A DNA stretch of 64,000 nucleotides. Source: Flavobacterium sp. KS-LB2. GTDB taxonomy: Bacteria > Bacteroidota > Bacteroidia > Flavobacteriales > Flavobacteriaceae. Position 1 is the first letter of the stretch, and each line of letters opens with the position of its first letter. The DNA lies in contig NZ_CP145904.1 in NCBI RefSeq assembly GCF_036895565.1, positions 1,054,001-1,118,000 of the forward strand, read 5' to 3'. A program made the position numbers and the translations under genes. Below the pieces are notes generated by a model, which worked only from the letters and a program-made list of their open reading frames with translations, had not been told where the DNA came from and searched no databases. Positions 1 through 7,293 of this stretch are shown one piece after another.

Positions 1-383
1 AGATAAATGTTTAAATGATTACTATTAAACAAATGTCCAACATTGTGAACAGGTGATATTTTAGACATATTTTTTACTAATTCATCTTCAAATTGATTAG
101 TTAGTTTGCTTTCATCTTCTAAAGGCAACCCGTTTGCACTACAATTCTTTGGATTCAATTCAATATCTATTTTCAAACTCCACGGATAATTAAACTTTTC
201 ATTATAATTCTTATATCCTCTATTAAAAGCTCCTATAGCAATACTGCCATCAGAATATTGAGCTTTAATTACTCCTAATTTTTCTACGGGATAAGAAACT
301 TTAAATTCTTCTTTTTTTACATCCTTGCAATTCCAAAATATACTGAAAATTCCCATTGTTAATATTAAAATTTTGTTTTTCAT
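1..383 (-). CDS. DUF695-like lipoprotein, 3' end outside window
   Basis: The reading frame starts at the ATG at 381-383 and is still open at base 1, so about 127 residues are visible and the C-terminus is missing. The N-terminus is a short hydrophobic signal ending in WNCKD, a lipoprotein-type cysteine with acidic and lysine residues after it, which suggests a membrane-anchored lipoprotein. The visible body contains NCSANGLPLEDESKL and QFEDELVKNM, which resemble the 'nGlP..eE...L...ED.L' pattern of DUF695 proteins; that assignment is by pattern memory. It is the first member of the cassette-like region, and its start codon lies 45 bp from repeat copy A. The function is unknown. Confidence 0.5.
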   Translation of the reverse strand, partial: MKNKILILTMGIFSIFWNCKDVKKEEFKVSYPVEKLGVIKAQYSDGSIAIGAFNRGYKNYNEKFNYPWSLKIDIELNPKNCSANGLPLEDESKLTNQFEDELVKNMSKISPVHNVGHLFNSNHLNIY

Positions 384-427
384 TCGTTTCGTTAGGTTAT
401 TGAATTCTTCTTCTTTTTTTAAGCTTT

Positions 428-567
428 CTGCCAACGGTCCGATGCTTGTATCGTCGTTGCGGATGAATTAAAAACCATGCTCAAAAACACAAACTAATTT
501 TTAAATTAAACCTTATGATTGAAAGTACAAACCCAATGCCGCAATGCGTACAAGCAGCTGTTAGCAG
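428..567 (+). repeat. Cassette-associated imperfect palindrome, copy A
   Basis: The left arm (428-465) begins CTGCCAAC and the right arm (535-567) ends GTTAGCAG. The reverse complement of the right arm matches the left arm in three blocks: CTGCyAAC, TGCTTGTA and TTGCGG. The two arms are separated by about 70 bp of AT-rich DNA. The layout matches copies B and C although the arm sequences have diverged. The AAC...GTT ends and mismatched inner stem blocks recall integron attC sites. Confidence 0.7.
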
Positions 568-673
568 TTGTTCACCTACGCATAGACAAATTTTCTTTGC
601 ATTATTCAATATCGAAAATAGAGATTTTTTTAGTTCAATAACTAAAACGCATATTTTTACAGCACCATTAATT

Positions 674-784
674 ATGGATTCTAAAATATTCATTAATTCA
701 GAATTAGCAGAAAAATTTATAAAACAAAATAAATTAAAAGGTTTTTCGGTTTGTCGAATTACTCCACAATATTCTTTTGAATAA
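674..784 (+). pseudogene. C-terminal remnant resembling an Imm11/DUF1629 immunity protein
   Basis: An ATG at 674 opens a 36-residue frame ending at the TAA at 782-784, directly against repeat copy B, which begins at 785. The peptide reads KIFINSELAEKFIKQN followed by LKGF. This resembles the conserved C-terminal end (FVSerlke...gltGfef) of DUF1629/immunity-11 family proteins, which are normally several times longer. The frame extends upstream into repeat A without a better start, so it looks like the tail of a truncated gene rather than an intact one. The family match is by eye and tentative. Confidence 0.35.
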
Positions 785-919
785 CTGCTAACGTTCCCGC
801 GCTACACACAGGCTGGGATTAAGAAAGCCTAAACTTTAGGTTAAAAACTAATTTTTCAAATACAAAACCATTTTCAAATTAAGCCAAATGCCCAGCTTGC
901 TTGTAGCGTGTGTTAGCAG
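785..919 (+). repeat. Cassette-associated imperfect palindrome, copy B
   Basis: The left arm (785-820) starts CTGCTAAC and the right arm (886-919) ends GTTAGCAG. When the right arm is reverse-complemented, CTGCTAAC, GCTACA and GCTGGG line up with the left arm. The centre (TTAAAAAC ... TTTTCAAATTAAGCCAA) is also shared with copy C, so conservation covers the whole element. The stop codon of the upstream remnant touches its left edge, and the stop of the minus-strand gene begins 5 bp beyond its right edge. Confidence 0.8.
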
Positions 920-924
920 CTGGC

Positions 925-1410
925 TTATCCATTTATGGACTTTAGTAATTCGTTGGCTTTTATAAAGACTTTCACCTCTTCTCTTATATCGTCATAACTT
1001 TTTAAATTTGTTAGAGGAGTTATATTTTGATTTTGAAAATAAAATCTCTTTTTATTAAATAAGTTTTTTTTCCCACGCAATATAAACAGCTCAACGTATA
1101 TGGGTTTTGTATTATAGTAATAATATATCCAAAATTCTTTTGAGTCAGTTTGGTTATAATTAATTCTCACAATTTCGTTCGAGTATTTTAAAATTCTAGT
1201 ATTAATTTTACTTGATGTTGTAGGTTCACCATTAATTTTTGCGTGTCCAGGAATTTCATAAATACTTTGAATTTCTTCAGGAGTAAAACTAGAAATACTA
1301 TCAACATATTTTACATGAGATTTAATAAAATTGATTTCAATTAGATTATCAATTTTTTTTTGACCAAATAAAAATATTGGTAATAGCATCAGGATAATTT
1401 TTAGTTTCAT
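925..1410 (-). CDS. Small secreted protein of unknown function
   Basis: This 161-residue protein begins with a clear signal peptide (MKLKIILMLLPIFLFGQ) and is predicted to be exported. The mature part is rich in Lys, Asn, Ile and Tyr and contains the aromatic run FWIYYYYN. I do not recognise a family. The gene fills the gap between repeat copies B and C, with its stop 5 bp from copy B and its start 34 bp from copy C. It therefore looks like the payload of a single-gene cassette, on the opposite strand to the remnant before it. Confidence 0.65.
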   Translation of the reverse strand: MKLKIILMLLPIFLFGQKKIDNLIEINFIKSHVKYVDSISSFTPEEIQSIYEIPGHAKINGEPTTSSKINTRILKYSNEIVRINYNQTDSKEFWIYYYYNTKPIYVELFILRGKKNLFNKKRFYFQNQNITPLTNLKSYDDIREEVKVFIKANELLKSING

Positions 1411-1444
1411 TTCAATATTATTTTTTCTTTTATCATTTAGCTTG

Positions 1445-1578
1445 CTGCTAACGTTCCCGCGCTACACGCAGGTTGGGGTTAAAGAGGCGTAATCTTTCGG
1501 TTAAAAACAAATGTATCAAACACAAACTATTTTCAAATTAAGCCAATTGCCCAGATTGCTTGTAGCGTGTGTTGTACC
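1445..1578 (+). repeat. Cassette-associated imperfect palindrome, copy C
   Basis: The left arm (1445-1480) is nearly identical to that of copy B (CTGCTAACGTTCCCGCGCTA). The right arm (1545-1578) shares GCTTGTAGCGTGTGTTG with B but then ends GTTGTACC instead of GTTAGCAG. The sequence therefore changes just after the GTT triplet. In attC sites that is where recombination would join a new neighbour. Confidence 0.8.
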
Positions 1579-1653
1579 TTCGTTGTTTTTTGTCGGATAT
1601 GTTTGTCAAATTTAGTTTATTTTTTTGTACGTTTGGTTTTAAATAACTAAACT

Positions 1654-2010
1654 ATGAGAGAATATACCAAAGAAGAGTTTGAAAAATTACTAGAAGAAGC
1701 TATCCAAGATTTAAATACTTTTAAAACAGAGACTTTAGCTTCTTTAAAAGAAACTTTAAAAAATTTACCTGAAAAGTATAAAAAAGACACCTCCTATAGA
1801 GAATACCTTCACTCAAAAAACTTAGTTACTGATTTTATAAATAATAGGTATCCAAAAACTGACGAATATTTTAACGGTGTTTTTGTTCAATATACAGTTG
1901 ATACTTATATATTTTTTAATCTTGTATCTGTAATTCCAACCATTCATAACGAATTTGAGGAATTTTATATGGCATATTTTGAGGAGACTTTCCACGATAT
2001 TCAGCCATAA
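1654..2010 (+). CDS. Acidic, helical protein of unknown function; tail possibly replaced
   Basis: This 118-residue protein (MREYTKEEFEKLLEEAIQDL...) has a charged, probably helical N-terminal half and no signal peptide or recognisable motif. It is the first gene after repeat copy C. Its last 32 or so codons lie antisense to the convergent gene at 1916-2152, so either two genes overlap or the natural C-terminus was lost and the frame reads into neighbouring sequence. No family was recognised. Confidence 0.5.
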   Translation: MREYTKEEFEKLLEEAIQDLNTFKTETLASLKETLKNLPEKYKKDTSYREYLHSKNLVTDFINNRYPKTDEYFNGVFVQYTVDTYIFFNLVSVIPTIHNEFEEFYMAYFEETFHDIQP

Positions 2011-2152
2011 GTTTTTCTTGAATCAAAGCCATTTCAAAAAATTGAACTCTTTCAACTTCGGTAACAACTTCTAGCATTTCAGGATGAGTAGCTATTTGAA
2101 GCCATAGTGTTTTTGATAACTCTTCAAAGACTTGTTTTCCTTTTTCTGTCAT
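1916..2152 (-). CDS. Small protein of unknown function next to the recombinase
   Basis: This 78-residue protein begins MTEKGKQVFEELSKTLWL and contains EVVTEVERVQFFEMALIQEK, a composition typical of a small soluble helical protein. The ATG follows AGAAGACATA and the reading is convincing throughout, more so than the overlapping plus-strand tail. It lies 134 bp downstream of the recombinase stop on the same strand. It could be an accessory protein or one more cassette payload; no family was recognised. Confidence 0.5.
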   Translation of the reverse strand: MTEKGKQVFEELSKTLWLQIATHPEMLEVVTEVERVQFFEMALIQEKLMAEYRGKSPQNMPYKIPQIRYEWLELQIQD

Positions 2153-2170
2153 TATGTCTTCTGTTTTTTA

Positions 2171-2265
2171 CAACGCCTTTCCTACAATGAGGTACAACTT
2201 ATTTATATACTCAGGTTTTGTGCGAAAAGATGAGTATATCTCTCTTTTTTGATTGTATATACTCA
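2171..2265. other. Candidate recombination/attachment region beside the recombinase
   Basis: AGGTACAAC at 2190-2198 is the inverted copy of GTTGTACCT at 1571-1579, where copy C ends, so the two convergent small genes sit between inverted boundary-like sites. Further on, ATATACTCA occurs at 2205-2213, inverted at 2231-2239 and again direct at 2257-2265, making three copies within 61 bp. Clustered direct and inverted boxes next to a tyrosine recombinase are typical of arm or core binding sites, but that role is an inference. Confidence 0.4.
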
Positions 2266-2286
2266 ACTTGGGTTGCGTATTATTTT

Positions 2287-3330
2287 TTATAAATCATCAA
2301 ATGGAGATTTGATATTTTGTATGTTTTTGGTACTTACATGGGTATATATTTCTGTAGTTTTACTACTGCTATGTCCCAAAAGTTCCTGAATGTATCTCAA
2401 ATCGGTTCCGCTTTCCAATAAATGTGTGGCATAACTATGACGCAACCAATGCAAACTTACGGGCTTATTTATTTGAGCTAATCTAATGCTTTTTTTTAAT
2501 ACTTCTTCTAAACTTCTGTCAGAATATTTTGTGTTTTCTCGTTGTCCTTCAAACAGCCATTTCTTTGGACGATATTCCTTGTAATAGTCTCTAAGCATTT
2601 CAATTATTTTATCGCTTATAGGCACTATTCTGTCTTTTTTTCCTTTTGATTGTTTGATGACAAGAAGTTTTCTGTCTGCTTGAATATCCTTAAAAGTGAG
2701 TTGTAAAAGTTCGCTTCGCCTTAATCCGCAAGCATAAATCAAACTCAACATTGTTTTATGTTTTGTATTTGTTAAAACGGTTAGAATCAATTTTATTTCT
2801 TCTTTGCTCAGTATATTAGGTAATACTTTCCCACGTTTAGGGCGGTGTATGGTATCAATAATTATTTGCTTATCTTGTATTGTTTTGAAAAATAGTTTTA
2901 GGGCATTAACGATTTGGTTTTGATACGATGCTGATAAATTGTTTTTTAGAATAAATTCGTTATTGTAAATAATCACATCCTCATTTGTAATTTCCGCAAT
3001 TTGCTTTTCACGGTAAAATATTAAAAATGATTTGAGCGCTTCGCTATAGGTTTTTATGGTGCTGGGACTATATCTTTTTGACGATAGCCATTGTATGAAT
3101 TTTGTAATGTGTTCCATTCCCTCGAGTGAAGGGAGAGCATTTTTCAGGGGTTCTATCTTGAAACGTTCTCTATTTTCGATTGTATCCGGAATGTGCCAAA
3201 CGATTTTTTTTTGGCTCCATCGAGCGCCTTCCACTTGTTTGATTCGTGCAATTAAATCAACATCTCTTTCAAAATAAACAGCGATTCTGTTTTCGTTATT
3301 GTGTGTTATCAGTTTTGCTGCCCAAGTCAT
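2287..3330 (-). CDS. Tyrosine recombinase (integron-integrase-like or XerC/D-like)
   Basis: This 347-residue site-specific recombinase cuts and rejoins DNA through a tyrosine nucleophile. The catalytic set is complete: R204 (CGLRRSELL), K229 (SKGKKDR), H294 and R297 (LHWLRHSYATHLL), H320 (ELLGHSS) and Y329 (EIYTHV). Residues 1-65 form an extra N-terminal segment with aromatic conserved positions, 70-160 is the SAM-like core-binding domain, and 175-347 is the catalytic domain. It ends KSPFDDL, resembling the RSPLD ending common in integron integrases. Its 3' end faces the repeat-and-cassette region. An insertion diagnostic of IntI was not established by eye, so XerD-like remains possible. Confidence 0.85.
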   Translation of the reverse strand: MTWAAKLITHNNENRIAVYFERDVDLIARIKQVEGARWSQKKIVWHIPDTIENRERFKIEPLKNALPSLEGMEHITKFIQWLSSKRYSPSTIKTYSEALKSFLIFYREKQIAEITNEDVIIYNNEFILKNNLSASYQNQIVNALKLFFKTIQDKQIIIDTIHRPKRGKVLPNILSKEEIKLILTVLTNTKHKTMLSLIYACGLRRSELLQLTFKDIQADRKLLVIKQSKGKKDRIVPISDKIIEMLRDYYKEYRPKKWLFEGQRENTKYSDRSLEEVLKKSIRLAQINKPVSLHWLRHSYATHLLESGTDLRYIQELLGHSSSKTTEIYTHVSTKNIQNIKSPFDDL

Positions 3331-3404
3331 ATTGTGTTGATTTTGTGATTGAAAGATACTAATTTTTTTACAAATATTCTTTTGTTAAACCAAAAGTTCT
3401 TATA

Positions 3405-3510
3405 GTCCCGAGGCTTTTGCGTGAGGGATAAAAGCGGAAATCCTCCCGATTTTTCTTCGGGAGATTAAAGCGGATAGCCCGACCCGCTTTTTTTTAGCGG
3501 GTCACGCCCA
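3405..3510 (+). repeat. Two-hairpin intergenic element
   Basis: The segment holds two strong stem-loops, CTCCCGA/TCGGGAG (3443-3449 with 3457-3463) and GACCCGCT/AGCGGGTC (3481-3488 with 3496-3503). Related phrases sit before each of them (AAAGCGGAAATCC and AAAGCGGATAGCC), and the element opens with GCGTGAGGGATAAAAG. It is far more GC-rich than its surroundings. I recall similar phrases between genes in other Bacteroidota, which suggests a dispersed REP-like element; this window has only one copy. Confidence 0.5.
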
Positions 3511-3614
3511 AATTGTGAATTTTAGAATCAGTAGCAGTATTTGTTTGGTACTAATTTTTAAATAAAAAGGTAGTGGACTTTGCTAAAAACTTTACGAACT
3601 TTGCGGTCAAATAA

Positions 3615-4061
3615 ATGAATATGAAAATAAATCCAAAAAACGGAATTGACAAGCTCATTTTCGGAATGAAACAAAATGATGTAACCGCTATTTACGGTAA
3701 ACCAGACCGTAATTATAAGGACGAGGATGACAATGTGATTTTTGCTTACAATAAACTAAAAATGCGTTTGACTTTCTATGTAGAGGAAGAATTCAAATTG
3801 GGTTATATCGTAGCTTCGAGTCCTGAAATGGAGTTGTTTGGGAATAAAATTATCAATAGGAAAATAAGTGATGTCAAAAAAGATTTGGCTGCTAAGGGAA
3901 TTACTAAATTTACTCAAGAAGAATTCGATACGTTCGAAAACTATTTTAATGAGGAAAACTGGATCATTTTTCAAACCGAATTTGATGAGGTGGTGAAATT
4001 TGAGATTGGTGCCATTATCAATCAAAAAGATGAATTTGACTGGAAATTTGGAAAGAAATAA
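3615..4061 (+). CDS. Conserved-looking cytosolic protein of unknown function
   Basis: This 148-residue protein has no signal peptide or membrane segment. It opens with NPKNGIDKLIFGMKQNDV and continues AIYGKPD, a pattern seen in small proteins that start with a short beta-hairpin followed by 'G.....V...lG.P'. The rest alternates charged and aromatic residues and ends with Lys-rich FGKK. It is a single-gene unit bounded downstream by a strong terminator. No family name can be supported. Confidence 0.6.
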   Translation: MNMKINPKNGIDKLIFGMKQNDVTAIYGKPDRNYKDEDDNVIFAYNKLKMRLTFYVEEEFKLGYIVASSPEMELFGNKIINRKISDVKKDLAAKGITKFTQEEFDTFENYFNEENWIIFQTEFDEVVKFEIGAIINQKDEFDWKFGKK

Positions 4062-4146
4062 TTGCAATGAAACACTGATGATGCGGACTAAACGGATAAA
4101 CTCCGATTTCTATTCCTTTAATCATAGAGAATGAATTATAAAAATA

Positions 4147-4182
4147 AACCCGACAGATTTTGAAGTCTGTCGGGTTTTTTAT
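4147..4182 (+). terminator. Intrinsic terminator after the 3615 gene
   Basis: An 11-bp perfect stem (AACCCGACAGA at 4147-4157 with TCTGTCGGGTT at 4166-4176) has an 8-nt loop and is followed by a T-run. It lies between convergent genes, so it may stop transcription in both directions. Confidence 0.85.
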
Positions 4183-4198
4183 TTGTGATCTTTTTAAT

Positions 4199-5452
4199 TT
4201 ATTGTTTTGGAGCTACTTGTTTTTCCAGCATTTCCAATTCGAAAACAAGGGTTGTATTGGGAGGGATAACATTACCAGCACCTCGTTCTCCATACGCCAG
4301 ATTTGACGGGATAAAAACCACTGCTTTGTCTCCAAAGGACATGTTTTCTAATGCTTCAATAAATCCTGGAATCATACCGTCTTTTTTTCCTGCTTCAAAA
4401 GGGAATGCTTGGTAGCCGTTTTGTGCGGCACGGTTTGCATCAAATTTTCCGTAGGCTTTGCTTACGTCTTCATAACTGCTGTCAAATAGCGTTCCGTCCT
4501 CAAAATAACCAGCATAATGAAAATAAAAAGTCGTTCCATCAGCGGGTTTTACATCTGTTCCTTTTTGTGTTATTTTGTATGCTAATCCTGATGGAGTAGT
4601 GATTGCTGTTGCTTTTGTAGCGGCCAAATAGGCTTTTTTTGCAGCTACTACCGGACCGTATTTTTCGATGTAGGCCTTTTTTGCTTCGGCTTCAATTGCT
4701 GCTTGTTTAGCTTTGTTCTCCGCATTGATTGCATCTTGTTTCTTTTGATCTTCAGATTTATTGTTGAAATAATCCGAGAACACTTTTGGGGCATCAAATT
4801 TTTTGGCTAAAGCACCTTTTCTAACAATTGTAACCTTAGTAATTACATCATTAGCAGCAATAGTGTTTACCACATTCATCCCTTCGGTAACGTGACCAAA
4901 AACAGTATGTTTGCCGTCTAACCAAGGCGTTTCTTTATGGGTAATAAAAAACTGGCTTCCATTCGTTGTTGGTCCAGAATTAGCCATAGAGAGTATTCCA
5001 GGTTTGTTATGTTTTAAGTCTGTAATTTCGTCTTTGAATGCATAACCCGGACCACCGGAGCCATTTCCAGAAGGATCTCCTCCTTGAATCATGAAGTCTT
5101 TAATGACACGGTGAAATTTTAAACCATCAAAGAATGGTACACCTTTTAGTTTTTCATTGGTAACAAAAGTATTTTTACCTTCAGCAAGTGCGATGAAGTT
5201 TGCTACGGTAACCGGAGTTTTTTTGTATTCTAGTTCTAGTACAATATCTCCTTTATTGGTAGAAATTGTGGCAAAAATCCCTTCAATTACTGTGGGTGCT
5301 TTCACGACTGATTTTACGGGTGTTTTTGCGGTACTTTTCACCGGACTTTTTACTGTTGTTACCGGTTTTTTTACTGGAACAGTTTTCTTTGTAGTTTGAG
5401 AATGTACGGTTAACATCCCCAGAAATACTAAAAACAGAATTTTAAATTTCAT
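4199..5452 (-). CDS. Secreted cyclophilin-FKBP fusion peptidyl-prolyl isomerase
   Basis: This 417-residue protein joins two unrelated proline isomerases. A signal peptide (1-18) is followed by a Lys/Pro/Thr/Val-rich linker to about 55. The cyclophilin domain covers about 58-215 ([36 protein letters not shown]). A charged helical linker then runs to about 280, followed by an FKBP domain to about 412 ([44 protein letters not shown]). It should assist folding in the periplasm. It lies 35 bp downstream of a paralogue with the same domain order, part of a minus-strand run that includes gldI. Confidence 0.9.
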   Translation of the reverse strand: MKFKILFLVFLGMLTVHSQTTKKTVPVKKPVTTVKSPVKSTAKTPVKSVVKAPTVIEGIFATISTNKGDIVLELEYKKTPVTVANFIALAEGKNTFVTNEKLKGVPFFDGLKFHRVIKDFMIQGGDPSGNGSGGPGYAFKDEITDLKHNKPGILSMANSGPTTNGSQFFITHKETPWLDGKHTVFGHVTEGMNVVNTIAANDVITKVTIVRKGALAKKFDAPKVFSDYFNNKSEDQKKQDAINAENKAKQAAIEAEAKKAYIEKYGPVVAAKKAYLAATKATAITTPSGLAYKITQKGTDVKPADGTTFYFHYAGYFEDGTLFDSSYEDVSKAYGKFDANRAAQNGYQAFPFEAGKKDGMIPGFIEALENMSFGDKAVVFIPSNLAYGERGAGNVIPPNTTLVFELEMLEKQVAPKQ

Positions 5453-5487
5453 TTTTTTTGTCTTTAAGGTCTAACTTTTTTAAGCTA

Positions 5488-6615
5488 CTATTGTTGCGGT
5501 ATTGTTTCTAATAATTCAATTTCGAAAATGATATTTGCGTTTGGCGGAATAACTCCACCAGCACCAGCTGGTCCATATCCTAAACGAGATGGAATGAAGA
5601 TTACTGCTTTGTCACCAAAAGATAATTGTTCTAATCCTTCAATGAAACCAGGAATCATGCCATCTTTTCTTCCCGCTTGAAATGGGATAGGTTGGTATCC
5701 GTTTTGAGCGGCTCTGTTTTCATCGTATTTTCCAAATGTTTTGGCAACACTTTCTACACTAGCATCAAATAATTCTCCGTCTTCTAGAAAGCCAGCGTAA
5801 TGTATGAAAACATTAGCGCCATTGGCAGGTTTTTTACCACCGCCTTTTTTGGTGATTGCGTATTGCAATCCAGTAGGTGTTTTAGTCGCTTTGGCTTTTA
5901 AAGTCGCAAAATAAGCGATTTTATTTTCGCGTACTTCTTTGTATTTAGCGTCGTAAATTTTTTTGTTTTCAGCATCAATGGCTGCTTTTTTCTTTTGATT
6001 TTCAGATTCAACCGAAAAATAATCATTGAATGTTTTTACCGCATTAAACTTTTTGGCAGCTTCACCATTTCGGATAATTGTCACTTTATTGATGTAGTCG
6101 TTTTGTACAATGGTGTTCACAACATCCATTCCTTTTTCTACTACATGACCAAAAATAGTGTGTTTTCCTTCTAACCAAGGCGTTGCAACGTGTGTAATGA
6201 AAAATTGGCTGCTGTTGGTTGTCGGTCCGTTATTAGCCATAGCCAAAACACCACCTTTGTCAAATCTTAAATCAGAGAATTCGTCTTTAAATTTATAACC
6301 AGTATCTCCAGAACCCGTTCCTAAAGGATCTCCCGTTTGAATCATGAATTCTGGAATTACTCTATGAAATTTTAGTCCGTCAAAAAAGGGTTTGCCTTTA
6401 AGGTTTTCGTTGGTAACAAATTCATTTTTTCCTTCGGCTAATGCCACATAGTTAGCAACGGTGATTGGTGCTTTTTCAAAATCTAATTGTACAATTATGT
6501 CTCCTTTATTGGTTTCTATTTTTGCATATAAACCATCAGGAAGATTGTTGTGTTCTTCTTTACAAGAATAAAAAGAAGCAATAACTAGGAATGCGAATAG
6601 GATCTTTTTTTTCAT
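5488..6615 (-). CDS. Cyclophilin-FKBP fusion peptidyl-prolyl isomerase, lipoprotein
   Basis: This 375-residue paralogue of the next gene keeps the same order: cyclophilin about 30-190 (FHRVIPEFMIQTGDP, NSSQFFITHVATPWLEGKHT), a helical linker, then FKBP about 245-372 (FIHYAGFLEDGELFDAS, LGYGPAGAGGVIPPN). Its N-terminus differs: a signal ending FYSCKEEH places a lipidated cysteine near residue 18 and the Pro/Lys linker is absent, so this copy is probably membrane-tethered while its neighbour is soluble. It is 15 bp downstream of gldI and likely cotranscribed with it. Confidence 0.9.
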   Translation of the reverse strand: MKKKILFAFLVIASFYSCKEEHNNLPDGLYAKIETNKGDIIVQLDFEKAPITVANYVALAEGKNEFVTNENLKGKPFFDGLKFHRVIPEFMIQTGDPLGTGSGDTGYKFKDEFSDLRFDKGGVLAMANNGPTTNSSQFFITHVATPWLEGKHTIFGHVVEKGMDVVNTIVQNDYINKVTIIRNGEAAKKFNAVKTFNDYFSVESENQKKKAAIDAENKKIYDAKYKEVRENKIAYFATLKAKATKTPTGLQYAITKKGGGKKPANGANVFIHYAGFLEDGELFDASVESVAKTFGKYDENRAAQNGYQPIPFQAGRKDGMIPGFIEGLEQLSFGDKAVIFIPSRLGYGPAGAGGVIPPNANIIFEIELLETIPQQ

Positions 6616-6630
6616 TTCTTACTTTAATTT

Positions 6631-7290
6631 TTATTTAGTTATGGTGTCTTTAAGGACTAGGGCGGCAGGAATAATTTTCTTAATTGCTGGCGTTGTAGTA
6701 GGTGTTTTTAAGTTTAATTCACTTTCTTTTTTATAGACGGCTTCGGGCTTGAAATCGCGTAAAGTGACTGTGCAAATCAAAGGTTGATTCGTACCTATTT
6801 TTTTGTCGTCACCATGATATCCATATGCCATATTAGATGGGAATAGAAAACTCACTTTTTCGTTTTTGCGCATTAATTTGATACCGTCACGCAATCCCAT
6901 CATGATATTTTGTTTATCTACATAATAGGTTTGTGGTCTTAATTCTAATTCAGAGTAGATAACCGTACCTTTTAAATCCTTTATTTCGTAATCAAAAAAA
7001 GCAATATCTCCTTTTCTAGGAGTTAGAGAATCAATTTGGTTTTTGGTCTCATACGTGTACCAATACCCTTTTTTTGAAGCGATGTATTTTACATTTGGAT
7101 TGCTTTTGATTAAAGCTTCAATTTCAGTTTCTTCGCTAGCAACTAGTTTTTTATTGCGTGCGATTGATTTTTTCATAAAGCTTCCCGAAGCCTGAGAAAT
7201 AGGCTTTCTAGCATCCTGATGCTGTTTGCAACTTGAAGCGATTATGGACAAAAAGAATCCTAATACGATTAGCGAACTAAATTTTGACAT
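6631..7290 (-). CDS. gldI: Gliding-motility lipoprotein GldI, FKBP type
   Basis: This 219-residue lipoprotein (signal ending IIASSCKQHQ) carries the GldI-type N-terminal stretch ARKPISQASGSFMKKSIARN and a C-terminal FKBP domain (KGDIAFFDYEIKDLKGTVIY, MGLRDGIKLMRKNEK, FPSNMAYGYHGDD). GldI is needed for gliding and T9SS function in Flavobacterium, probably by helping Gld proteins fold in the periplasm. It has a Thr/Lys/Ile-rich tail of about 35 residues beyond the FKBP fold. It starts 3 bp after the DHH phosphoesterase stop and precedes two other isomerase genes, forming a periplasmic-folding operon. Confidence 0.88.
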   Translation of the reverse strand: MSKFSSLIVLGFFLSIIASSCKQHQDARKPISQASGSFMKKSIARNKKLVASEETEIEALIKSNPNVKYIASKKGYWYTYETKNQIDSLTPRKGDIAFFDYEIKDLKGTVIYSELELRPQTYYVDKQNIMMGLRDGIKLMRKNEKVSFLFPSNMAYGYHGDDKKIGTNQPLICTVTLRDFKPEAVYKKESELNLKTPTTTPAIKKIIPAALVLKDTITK

Positions 7291-7293
7291 CTG

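Noticed and set aside
481..693. Open frame of 70 codons on the minus strand across repeat copy A
   Set aside because: It reads through the palindrome and the remnant gene, has no family features, and its Cys-rich peptide looks like translation of repeat DNA.
428..1578. The three palindromes considered as a MITE family
   Set aside because: No target-site duplications or transposase were seen. Genes abut the ends within 0-5 bp, and the neighbours are a tyrosine recombinase and single-gene payloads, which fits cassette sites better.
428..1578. The repeats considered as a CRISPR array
   Set aside because: The units are long, few and palindromic with genes between them. There are no short regular spacers and no cas genes.
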